Shown here in pieces: positions 25,907 to 33,353 of a stretch of DNA of 64,000 bases; position 1 is the stretch's first letter, and every line of letters starts with the position of its first letter. Source of the stretch: Amycolatopsis echigonensis (lineage in GTDB: Bacteria; Actinomycetota; Actinomycetes; Mycobacteriales; Pseudonocardiaceae); the NCBI RefSeq assembly GCF_014174495.1, contig NZ_JACJHR010000017.1:1-64000 (forward strand). Reading direction: 5' to 3'. The position numbers were made by a program, and so were the translations under genes. Under the pieces are notes generated by a model that saw only the letters and a program-made list of their open reading frames with translations, had not been told where the DNA came from and did no database searches.

Positions 25907-26816
25907 GGAACGCCGCCAGCTGGAGTACTTCGTCGCGATCGCCGAGCACGGCGGGTTCACGCACGCGGCGCGGGCGTTGCGGGTGGCGCAGCCGTCGTTG
26001 TCGCGGGCGATCGCGAAGCTGGAACAGGACCTGGGCGTCGAGCTGTTCCACCGCGTCGGGCGCAACGCGGTGCTGTCGAACGCCGGCGAGCTGCTGGCCG
26101 AGCGCGCCCGGCTGGTGCTGCGCGACCTCGACGCCCTGCGCGCCGCCGCGCGGATGGCGGGCGACGGACCGGCCGGGCGCATCGACGTCGCGGCCACGTC
26201 GTCGTCCGCGCTCGAGCCGGTGATCAGCATCATCGCCGAGATGCGCACGCGGTATCCCGGCGTTCTGGTGAGCACGTCGGCGGCGTTGTCCGCGGCCGAG
26301 GTGGTCGCGATGGTGGTGCAGGGGCGATGCGAGGCCGGGGTGTGCGGGAGCGCGGAACGCCCGGTCGGGCCGGGGCTGGTCGCGCAGCACCTGCGCGACG
26401 AGGAAGTGCTGCTGGTCGCCCCGCCGGGCACGGAGATCGGCTCGGACGGGGCGGTGGAGCGGGCTGAACTCGGCGGCATGCGGTTCGTCGTCACCAGCTC
26501 GGCGACCGCGGTGCGCGGGTTCTTCGACCGGCTCGCGGCGAGCGTGCCGGACCTGTCGATCGCGGCCGAGGTCGGCGACCGGAGCGTCGTGCTGCCGATG
26601 GTGCTGCGCGGGATCGGTGCGAGCCTGATGCCGGACGGCTGGGCGGAGCTGGCCCGCCGGGCCGGTGCGCGGGTGCTCCGGTTCTCGCCGCCGGAGAAGC
26701 TCCCGCAGTGGCTGATCTATCGGTCCGGACCGATGACCGCGGCGACTCAGGCGTTTGTGGACATCACCCTCGCCGCCGGCTCGTCGGCCCCGCGCAGCGC
26801 GGCGATCACGGACTGA
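25905..26816 (+). CDS. LysR family transcriptional regulator
   Basis: A 303-residue LysR regulator. The HTH is at residues 1-60 (MERRQLEYFVAIAEHGGFTHAARALRVAQPSLSRAIAKLE), followed by the linker helix and a periplasmic-binding-like effector domain (from about 90). It is divergent from ggt and probably activates or represses it in response to a metabolite. The start codon lies within a palindrome. The stop is 8 bp from the converging DUF1479 gene. Confidence 0.92.
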   Translation: MERRQLEYFVAIAEHGGFTHAARALRVAQPSLSRAIAKLEQDLGVELFHRVGRNAVLSNAGELLAERARLVLRDLDALRAAARMAGDGPAGRIDVAATSSSALEPVISIIAEMRTRYPGVLVSTSAALSAAEVVAMVVQGRCEAGVCGSAERPVGPGLVAQHLRDEEVLLVAPPGTEIGSDGAVERAELGGMRFVVTSSATAVRGFFDRLAASVPDLSIAAEVGDRSVVLPMVLRGIGASLMPDGWAELARRAGARVLRFSPPEKLPQWLIYRSGPMTAATQAFVDITLAAGSSAPRSAAITD

Positions 26817-26823
26817 ACCGCTG

Positions 26824-28095
26824 TCATCCGATCCCGAGCCCGCGCCGTCCGATCGCGTTCAGCCGCGCGGGAGCGAATCTGTCCGGCCAGGACCGCTCGT
26901 AATGCTCGGGCGGAAAGTCCGAGGGACTGGAACCGGACTCGAACGCTTCCCGCACCGCCCCGGCGTACGCCTCGTTCCGCGGGCACCACGGCGCGGCCGG
27001 GATGTACATGACGTTGCCCCAGCCCCGCTGGTTCTTCACCGGCGCGACGCTGTGGATCAGATCGCAGTGCCACCACACGGAATCGCCGGCCCGCACGTCC
27101 GGAATCCCGCTGGAAGCACGCAGCAGCAAGGAATGCCATTTCTCGCTGGCCGGGAACACCTGATTCACCGTGACGCCGCACATGTCGTCCTCGGGCACGT
27201 CGGACAGCAGCGGGCGCAGCATCAAGCAGCCCATCGCCTCCGGAATCGGGACGGTGTGCAGCACGCCCTGGTCGTGGTCCATGTCGGAGAGCGCGGTCCA
27301 GCCTTGGAAGGTGCGGAACACCGAGCACATCGTCGAACCCTCGAACTGCGGCCCGGCCGTGCGATGCGCGGCGTCCCACGGATCGTAGGACTCGACCGTG
27401 CCGTCGAAGAGGTGCCGGAACGCCCGCTGGTACGCCTCGGTCATCCAGAGGTCCAGCGTCCCGGGGTCGAGATGGGTGCCGAGGCCGCCGGAGTCCGCAC
27501 CCGGCGGACGGCGGCGGATACGGTCCGGGTACAGGGAATCCCGGCCGGGGTCGAACCACCGGACGCCGCCGGATTCGGATTTCCACTGTGCGTTGAGGAA
27601 CGCCTGCACGCGGGCCATCCGATCGCTTTGCCGCGCCTCCATTTGCGCTGGAGACCAGTAGATCGGGTAAATCTCCGGACGTGAGCCGACGGTGCCGAAG
27701 AAATCGTCGCCGGGCCCTCGGTAGTCTTCGAAGAACCGGTTGCCCTCGACGTAGTCGACGATCCCCTTGTCCCACGCCAGCGCCTGCTCGCGCGGAAAAT
27801 GTCCGCGCACGACCAGGCAACCGCGCTTCCGGAGCCGAGCCAAGTCCTTTTCGGACACTCTGCCCGCCTCGATGTCGGCGTAGTCCAGCACCGGCCAGAT
27901 CTCCTCGCCGCGTGCTTTCGCCGTCTCGATCTCCTCGACCTCGGCGGCGACGCGGGACTCGACCACCGCGAAGACCTCTTCCACGGTGCGGCCGGACGCC
28001 TCGATCCGCGCCCGCAGCGCGGCTTTGATCTCGCGGATCGCGGCCGGGAGGTCGTCCGGCGCGGTCTCCCAGTGCGGCAACGGGGGCAGCTGCAT
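26824..28095 (-). CDS. DUF1479 (YbiU-like) putative Fe(II)/2-oxoglutarate oxygenase
   Basis: A 423-residue DUF1479 protein, a family structurally related to non-haem iron/2-oxoglutarate dioxygenases. Recognisable stretches are RKRGCLVVRGHFPREQALAW (about 85-104), GLGTHLDPGTLDLW with the HxD metal motif near 200, and the distal His region DSVWWHCDLIHSVAPV. The reaction is unknown. The start at 28095 is favoured by ATGGAGCG upstream; an in-frame ATG further upstream would place the operator inside the gene. It is divergent from a ROK regulator with two similar operator-like sites between them. Confidence 0.85.
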   Translation of the reverse strand: MQLPPLPHWETAPDDLPAAIREIKAALRARIEASGRTVEEVFAVVESRVAAEVEEIETAKARGEEIWPVLDYADIEAGRVSEKDLARLRKRGCLVVRGHFPREQALAWDKGIVDYVEGNRFFEDYRGPGDDFFGTVGSRPEIYPIYWSPAQMEARQSDRMARVQAFLNAQWKSESGGVRWFDPGRDSLYPDRIRRRPPGADSGGLGTHLDPGTLDLWMTEAYQRAFRHLFDGTVESYDPWDAAHRTAGPQFEGSTMCSVFRTFQGWTALSDMDHDQGVLHTVPIPEAMGCLMLRPLLSDVPEDDMCGVTVNQVFPASEKWHSLLLRASSGIPDVRAGDSVWWHCDLIHSVAPVKNQRGWGNVMYIPAAPWCPRNEAYAGAVREAFESGSSPSDFPPEHYERSWPDRFAPARLNAIGRRGLGIG

Positions 28096-28108
28096 GGCGC
28101 TCGCTCCA

Positions 28109-28131
28109 TTCAGGAAGGGCTCCTTACTGAA
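28109..28131. promoter_or_regulatory. ROK operator-like site 1
   Basis: Near-perfect 23-bp palindrome TTCAG-N-AAGG-N3-CCTT-N-CTGAA, 13 bp upstream of the DUF1479 start. A second copy at 28156-28178 shares most positions. Best explained as an operator of the divergent ROK regulator. Confidence 0.7.
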
Positions 28132-28155
28132 ATGACCGTAAGGCGCCGGCGCCAA

Positions 28156-28178
28156 TTCAGGCAACACTCCTGACTAAA
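28156..28178. promoter_or_regulatory. ROK operator-like site 2
   Basis: TTCAGG...CTCCTGACTAAA matches site 1 at roughly 17 of 23 positions in the same orientation and register, with TCAGG/CCTGA symmetry. It abuts a -10-like TACACT (28184-28189) whose predicted start falls at the GTG of the ROK gene. Confidence 0.65.
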
Positions 28179-28196
28179 TCGGCTACACTCGCGCCG

Positions 28197-29279
28197 GTGA
28201 CCCCGGCCAAGCCCTCCCTCGACCTGCTCCGGTCGCTGACCGACGAGCACGTGCTGCGGGCGCTGCTTGCCGAACGGCAGCTTACGCGCGCGCAAATCGC
28301 CGCTCGCACCGGCATTTCCAAGCCCGCGGTCGGCGACAGCGTCGCCCGGCTCGCCGAGGCCGGCCTGCTGCGCGACACCGGCGAACGCACCACCGGACGC
28401 GGCCGCGTCGGCACCTATTACGCGCTGGCCGACGATCTCGGCACGGCCCTGGTCGTGAGCATCGGCCACGACGGCGCGGTCGCCGAAGCCGTCGACGTTT
28501 TCGGCGAGGTCCTCGCCCGGCACGTCGAAGACCTGGGCTGTCCGGTGCGTCCGCGGAAGGTCTCCCAGGCGTTGCGCAAGGCCGCCGCGCAGGTCGCCGC
28601 CGACGCGGGGCCGCTTCGGCTCGCGGTCGTCAGCGCCGCCGATCCGGTCGACCGCGCCACCGGGAAACTGGTCCACCTGCCCGATTCCCCGTTCCTGCTG
28701 GGGGAACTCTCCCCCGCCGACGTCCTCGCGCCGCTCGTCGCGGGACCGGTCACAGTGGACAACGACGTCAACTGGGCCGCCCGCACCGAGCAGGCCGCCG
28801 ACGATTTCGCCTACCTCTTCCTCGGCGAAGGACTCGGCTGCGCTGTCGTCGCCGACGGCGAAGTGCGGCGCGGGCACGCCGGTTTCGCCGGGGAAATCGC
28901 GCACGTCCTCACGCGCGGCCCCGGTGGCCAGGCGATCGCCTTCATCGACGTCTTCGCGGATCTCGGTGTGCGGCAACCGGATTCGACCACGATCGACGTC
29001 GAGGCCCTGCGGACCGCGATCAAATCCGACGACCTCCTCGACGCCCTCGCCGAAGCGATCTGCGGAGTGCTCCTGGCGTTGGTGACCGTGTCCGACCCGG
29101 AACTCATCGTGCTGGGCGGCCCCTGGGGACCCGACGTGCTCGACGCGGTGTCGGACCGTTTCGCGCAGCTGCCGCGCAACGTCCCCCTTCGCGCCCCGCA
29201 CGCCACGGACTCCCCCGCGCTGGCCGGTGCGCGCGACGAGGCCGTGCGTGCGCTGCGGAGTGCCGTCCTCAGCCCTTGA
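28197..29279 (+). CDS. ROK family transcriptional repressor
   Basis: A 360-residue NagC/XylR-type ROK protein. The N-terminal winged helix (LTRAQIAARTGISKPAVGDSVARLAEAGLL, about 28-57) is followed by an actin-like sugar-binding domain containing DNDVNWAA and the ROK zinc/glucokinase-like loop HAGFAGEIAHV. Such proteins sense a sugar or amino sugar and repress adjacent genes. GTG 28197 immediately follows a -10-like element, so the transcript may be leaderless. Its likely target is the divergent DUF1479 gene, linking that oxygenase to a sugar-responsive circuit (inference). Confidence 0.9.
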   Translation: MTPAKPSLDLLRSLTDEHVLRALLAERQLTRAQIAARTGISKPAVGDSVARLAEAGLLRDTGERTTGRGRVGTYYALADDLGTALVVSIGHDGAVAEAVDVFGEVLARHVEDLGCPVRPRKVSQALRKAAAQVAADAGPLRLAVVSAADPVDRATGKLVHLPDSPFLLGELSPADVLAPLVAGPVTVDNDVNWAARTEQAADDFAYLFLGEGLGCAVVADGEVRRGHAGFAGEIAHVLTRGPGGQAIAFIDVFADLGVRQPDSTTIDVEALRTAIKSDDLLDALAEAICGVLLALVTVSDPELIVLGGPWGPDVLDAVSDRFAQLPRNVPLRAPHATDSPALAGARDEAVRALRSAVLSP

Positions 29280-29338
29280 GCCTCGTGAGCGTTGATCCCG
29301 GTTAGAACCGGGATTGCCGCGCACGAGGTGCGCCCCGG

Positions 29339-29374
29339 TTGACATGTCGGAAACTTCCGACGTAACGTAGCGTC
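29339..29374 (+). promoter_or_regulatory. Promoter with embedded operator for arsR-type gene
   Basis: TTGACA (29339-29344), 18 bp, TAACGT (29363-29368), predicting initiation at or beside the ATG at 29375 (leaderless). Between the two boxes lies GTCGGAA-AC-TTCCGAC (29346-29361), a 7-bp dyad ideally placed for autorepression. Confidence 0.7.
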
Positions 29375-29692
29375 ATGCCCGACGACGTCTTCCTCGCTCT
29401 CGCCAGTCCCGTCCGGCGGCGGCTGCTGGAGATCCTGGCGGACGGCCCGCGCACGGCGGGCGACCTCGCGGCGCGGTTCGAGCTGAGCCGTCCGGCGGTC
29501 GCCGAGCATCTCAAGGTGCTGCGGGACGCCGCGCTGGTCCGCGACGAACCCGTGGGGCGACAACGCTTTTACCACCTGGAAAGCGACCCGCTGGAGCAGG
29601 TCGGCGCATGGCTGCACCCGTTCGAACGGTTCTGGCGCGGCCGTCTGCGCAGCATGGCCGACCTGCTGGAAAACGAGGAGGAAACCCCGTGA
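29375..29692 (+). CDS. ArsR-type winged-helix regulator
   Basis: A 105-residue ArsR-fold regulator: LASPVRRRLLEILADGPRTAGDLAARFELSRPAVAEHLKVLRDAALV spans the winged helix (residues 7-53), and GRQRFYHLESDPL forms the wing. No metal-binding CxC motif is present. This subtype commonly pairs with SRPBCC/AHSA1 proteins, and here the next gene overlaps by GTGA and is of that family. It is probably a repressor of its own operon through the dyad in its promoter. Confidence 0.9.
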   Translation: MPDDVFLALASPVRRRLLEILADGPRTAGDLAARFELSRPAVAEHLKVLRDAALVRDEPVGRQRFYHLESDPLEQVGAWLHPFERFWRGRLRSMADLLENEEETP

Positions 29693-30093
29693 CCTACGCC
29701 CGGACCGGCAGTATCTCGGTCGACCAGTTCATCGCCGCCCCGCCGGACAAAGTCTGACGGGCGCTCACCGACCCCGAACTGCACGCGAAGTGGTGGGCTC
29801 CCGGCGACATCGGCCCGGACGTCGGCCACGAATTCCATCTGGAGATGCCCGGGTTCGGCTCGATCCCTTGCCGCGTCCTCGAATCCGTGCCGCCGTCGAA
29901 GTTCGTCTACACCTTCAACGGCGACTGGACCCTCACCTGGACGCTCGTCGCCGAGGGCCAGGGCACCCGGCTCCTGCTGAACCACTCCGGCTTCGACCTC
30001 GACGACAAACGGCAGGCGAACGCGTGCGAGCGGATGGGCCCGGGCTGGCGCGACGGCGTGCTGCCGCGGCTGGCGAAACTGGACCTCGGCTGA
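29689..30093 (+). pseudogene. SRPBCC/AHSA1 domain gene with an in-frame TGA stop
   Basis: Read from the GTG that overlaps the arsR stop, the frame gives an AHSA1-like protein (ISVDQFIAAPPDKV, then stop, then RALTDPELHAKWWAPGD and VYTFNGDWTLTWTL). The TGA at 29755-29757 occupies the codon where the family has Trp (DKVWRALTDPE), so a single TGG to TGA change truncates the protein after 22 residues. The remaining 112 codons are intact and well conserved, which suggests a recent mutation, a sequencing error, or rare readthrough. SRPBCC proteins bind hydrophobic ligands; with the ArsR partner this would be a small stress or ligand-response operon. The downstream ATG 29845 would encode only a fragment. 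Confidence 0.85.
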
Positions 30094-30097
30094 CCCG

Positions 30098-30739
30098 TCA
30101 GGCTGGACGGCGAGCGTAGACCACCGCTTGCGGCACCTCGCTGTCCAGTTCCTCCACCCACTCCGCTTCGACGGTGAACCCGGCTTCGCGCAACCATTCC
30201 GAGACCTGCGCGGGACGACGTCGATAGACGTGCACCCGCATCGGATGACCGCCGTAACCCTGCGTCTTCAACCGGGCCACGTCGCCGACGTGAAAGCCGA
30301 TCGCGACCGGCGCTCCGGGCCGCAGCACGCGGTGGAACTGCGCCAGCGCGGCGGGCACCTCCGCGTCCGGCACGTGGATCAGCGACCACCACGACAGCAG
30401 CCCGGCCACCGAAGCGTCGGGCAGCGGGAGCGCGGTCATCGAGCCGACCGCGAACCGCAGCCCCGGGTGGTCGCGCCGGGCCACCTCGATCATGCCGGGC
30501 GAGAGGTCGAGGCCGAACGCGTCCAGGCCAAGGCCGTTCAGGTGCGCGGTGACATGCCCGGTGCCGCAGCCGACGTCGGCCACGGGACCGTCTCCGGGCA
30601 CCAGCGAGGCGAACAACCCCAAAGTCATGCGCAGCGAAGGACTTTCGGCGATCGAATCGCGCAACCGGTCGGCATAACTGGCGGCGACGGTGTCGTACGA
30701 GGTCCGCGTGTCGGTCAGCCACGTCTGCACGACGGCCAC
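30098..30739 (-). CDS. SAM-dependent class I methyltransferase
   Basis: A 213-residue methyltransferase. After a short N-terminal helix (TRTSYDTVAASYADRL), the SAM-binding motif VADVGCGTGHVTAHL lies near residue 55, followed by FGLDLSPGMIEVARR and the post-III motif ALAQFHRVLRPGAPVAIGFHVGD. The substrate is unknown. GTG 30739 is chosen because it lies 1 bp after the stop of the upstream monooxygenase gene; the longer open frame overlaps that gene. Co-transcription with the FAD monooxygenase suggests they modify the same compound. Confidence 0.85.
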   Translation of the reverse strand: MAVVQTWLTDTRTSYDTVAASYADRLRDSIAESPSLRMTLGLFASLVPGDGPVADVGCGTGHVTAHLNGLGLDAFGLDLSPGMIEVARRDHPGLRFAVGSMTALPLPDASVAGLLSWWSLIHVPDAEVPAALAQFHRVLRPGAPVAIGFHVGDVARLKTQGYGGHPMRVHVYRRRPAQVSEWLREAGFTVEAEWVEELDSEVPQAVVYARRPA

Positions 30740-30740
30740 G

Positions 30741-32138
30741 CTAGCCCACCGGCGCGCCGAACCACTGGCGAATCGCTGGTTCGAGACCGTCCGGGGCACC
30801 TGCCCACGCGACATATCCGTCCGGGCGGACCAGCATCGCCTCGGTGCCCGTTTCGACGCGGTTCACCCGATCCGCCCACCGCGCCGCGAGCTCCCCGAAC
30901 CGCCTTCCGGGATCCACGAGAACACCGCGTCCGGCGCGCAGCTCCGGACCGAGGTCGTGCGCGGGTAGTCCCACCAGCGGATGCTCCTCGCTGCCGGGCA
31001 TGGCGTAGCGGAAACCCATGCCGGACAGCATGTCGTCCAGGAGGTACTGAACTTCGGGCACTTGAACCAGTTCCGCGAACAACGACCGGGCCGCGGCCGA
31101 ATCCGGGCCGTCGTCGAGAAGCAGCGACTGCGCTTGGACATTGCGCAGCACCGCCGCACCGACCGGATGCCGTTCCGCGTGGTAGCTGTCCAGCAGTCCC
31201 TCGGGCGCGGTGCCGCGAACCGCGGCGGCGAGCTTCCAGCCGAGGTTCATCGCGTCCTGGATTCCGGCGTTCATGCCTTGCGCGCCAAGGGGAAGGTGCA
31301 CGTGCGCGGCGTCGCCGGCGAGAAATACCCGGCCGTGGCGATACTGCGCGGCTTGCAACGCGGCGTTCGTGATCCGGCGCGCGTAACGGAGTTCGACCAG
31401 TTCCACCCGGTCGCCGAAGACCGTCTTCAGCCCGGTGCGGATCTCGTCCTCGGTGACCGGGACGTCCCGTTCCAGCGACCAGCCGGGCCCGCCCAGCACA
31501 AGACGGCGCAGCGGCCGGCCTTCGGCGTCGACGCCGAGCGGGAACACCTGCGCGCGGTAGCCCTCCGGCGTGATCGTGTGCATCGGGACCTCGGCGCTCA
31601 GCCGGACGTCGGCGGCCACCGTGGTCGCCGTCCCGGGACGGCCGGAGAACTCCGCGCCCAGCAGTTTCCGGACCGTGCTCCGCCCGCCGTCGGCGGCGAC
31701 CAGGTACTGAGCGCGGATCGCGGTGCCGTCGGCGAAGGTTCCGGTGACGCCGTCCGCGTCCTGCCGCAGTCCGACCAGTTCGTGGTTGCGGCGGATGCGG
31801 ATGCCTTGGGCGGCAAGGTGTTTCTCCAGGAAACCTTCGAGCATCACCTGGGGCAGCGAGCGCCACGGGAACTGGTGCCGCGTGCGGACCAGCGGCAGCA
31901 GCGTGCCCGCGAAATGCGCGGTGCTGACCGGATAATCGCCGGTGGCCAGCAACGGTTCGAGCAGCCCGCGCTGATCGAGCGCCTCCTGCGTGCGGGACTG
32001 CAGCCCGCCGGCCTTGGACAGTTCGCTGGCCCGCGACAGCCGGTCCGCCAGCACGCAGGACACTCCGGCGAGCCGGAGTTCGTTCGCCATTGTCATCCCC
32101 GTCGGACCGGCGCCGACGACGAGCACCTCGGCAGTCAT
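30741..32138 (-). CDS. FAD-dependent aromatic monooxygenase
   Basis: A 465-residue class A flavoprotein monooxygenase, which hydroxylates aromatic or polyketide substrates with NAD(P)H and O2. Motifs: the GxGxxG fold VLVVGAGPTGMTMANELRL at the N-terminus, the LVAADGGRSTVRKLLGAEF (DG) motif near residue 155, and the FAD ribityl motif GRVFLAGDAAHVHLPLGAQGMN near 270. The C-terminal 100 residues resemble the thioredoxin-like tail of polyketide hydroxylases. ATG 32138 has GAGGGAGAG upstream. It heads an operon with the methyltransferase and is divergent from the double-domain Lrp regulator, a plausible controller. Confidence 0.9.
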   Translation of the reverse strand: MTAEVLVVGAGPTGMTMANELRLAGVSCVLADRLSRASELSKAGGLQSRTQEALDQRGLLEPLLATGDYPVSTAHFAGTLLPLVRTRHQFPWRSLPQVMLEGFLEKHLAAQGIRIRRNHELVGLRQDADGVTGTFADGTAIRAQYLVAADGGRSTVRKLLGAEFSGRPGTATTVAADVRLSAEVPMHTITPEGYRAQVFPLGVDAEGRPLRRLVLGGPGWSLERDVPVTEDEIRTGLKTVFGDRVELVELRYARRITNAALQAAQYRHGRVFLAGDAAHVHLPLGAQGMNAGIQDAMNLGWKLAAAVRGTAPEGLLDSYHAERHPVGAAVLRNVQAQSLLLDDGPDSAAARSLFAELVQVPEVQYLLDDMLSGMGFRYAMPGSEEHPLVGLPAHDLGPELRAGRGVLVDPGRRFGELAARWADRVNRVETGTEAMLVRPDGYVAWAGAPDGLEPAIRQWFGAPVG

Positions 32139-32251
32139 GATCTCTCCCTCGTGGGTCGGTGCGTTCGGAACTGACCCTCTGCCCGGCACCGGTCCGCGAG
32201 CCAGAAAGCGACTCAAGGGCGGCGGATTCCGACACCTGTACCCTCAAGAAG

Positions 32252-33217
32252 GTGGATTTCGACTACGACGATCTCGACCGGCAGCTCGTGCACGCCCTGC
32301 AGATCGACCCCCGGGCTTCGTTCAGCGCGATTGCCGAGGCGCTCGGCGTGTCGGATCGCACCGTCGCGCGCCGCTACGCCCGGCTTCGGTCCGCCGGAGC
32401 GGTACGGGTCATCGGTGGTGTCAACGAGACCCCTTCCGGTGCGGTGCGCTGGTTCCTGCGCATCCGGTGCGCGCCTGCCGCCGCGGGCGCGGTCGCCGAG
32501 GCACTCGCGCGGCGGCCGGACACCGCGTGGGTGAGCCTGACGTCCGGCGGCACGGAAATCACCTGCACAGTCCGCATCGAAAACGAGGCCGACAGCGAAG
32601 CGTTGCTGCTGGCCAAACTCCCCCGCACGCCACGGGTCGAAGGTGTCACCGCGCATTCGGTGCTGCACGAGTTCTACGGCGGCTCCGACAGCCTGGTCGC
32701 CAAGCTCGGCGTCCTGGATGAAGCCACCGTCACCCAGTTGCGCCCGCCGCCGCTTCCTCGCCGACCGGGCCGAGCGACCCTCGACGAGGGCGACCGCAAG
32801 CTCCTCGCCGCACTCGCCGCCGACGGCCGTGCCGGGTTCGAACAACTCGCCGCCGCGACCGGCTGGTCCCCCACCACGGTCCGCCGCCGCATGGCGGAAC
32901 TGCGCGAACGGGACGTGCTGTATTTCGACCTCGACCTCGACTGGCGGTTGCACGGCAGGGGAATCCGGACCCTGCTGTGGCTTTCGGTCGCCCCGGCGGC
33001 GCTGGAAGAAACGGGTGCCGCGCTCGCCGCGCATCCGGAAGTCGCCTACGCCGCCGCGACCACCGGCCCGACCAACCTGTACGCGACAGCGGTGTGTGCC
33101 AGCCAGCACGAGCTGTACCGCTACCTCACCACCAGCGTCGCCGCGCTTCCCGCGGTCACCCACGTGGAAACCGCGCCGGTGATCAAAACGGTGAAACAGG
33201 CAGCGAACCGGCTGTGA
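32252..33217 (+). CDS. Lrp/AsnC regulator with two fused Lrp units
   Basis: A 321-residue regulator formed by two consecutive Lrp/AsnC modules: HTH 1 (LVHALQIDPRASFSAIAEALGVSDRTVARRYARL, about 9-42) plus a RAM-like domain, then HTH 2 (LLAALAADGRAGFEQLAAATGWSPTTVRRRMAEL, about 182-215) plus a second RAM-like domain. Single Lrp proteins are about 150 residues, so this is a tandem duplication common in actinomycetes. GTG 32252 begins VDFDYDDLDRQL, the usual Lrp opening. It probably responds to an amino acid or aromatic acid and controls the divergent monooxygenase operon. Confidence 0.87.
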   Translation: MDFDYDDLDRQLVHALQIDPRASFSAIAEALGVSDRTVARRYARLRSAGAVRVIGGVNETPSGAVRWFLRIRCAPAAAGAVAEALARRPDTAWVSLTSGGTEITCTVRIENEADSEALLLAKLPRTPRVEGVTAHSVLHEFYGGSDSLVAKLGVLDEATVTQLRPPPLPRRPGRATLDEGDRKLLAALAADGRAGFEQLAAATGWSPTTVRRRMAELRERDVLYFDLDLDWRLHGRGIRTLLWLSVAPAALEETGAALAAHPEVAYAAATTGPTNLYATAVCASQHELYRYLTTSVAALPAVTHVETAPVIKTVKQAANRL

Positions 33218-33353
33218 CGCAGGACGAACGGGCGCCCTCCCGGTCGGCGGTTGACAGCGCGCGGACCGTCCGTCGATGATTCGTTCGGCCTTTCCCGGTG
33301 GGAAATTCCCGAACGCGTCCGCGAACTGTCCCCGCTTTTTCGAGGAGACCTCG

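Noticed and set aside
29755..29757. In-frame TGA read as selenocysteine
   Set aside because: The position is a Trp in the family, not a redox Cys, and no SECIS-like hairpin stands out directly after it.
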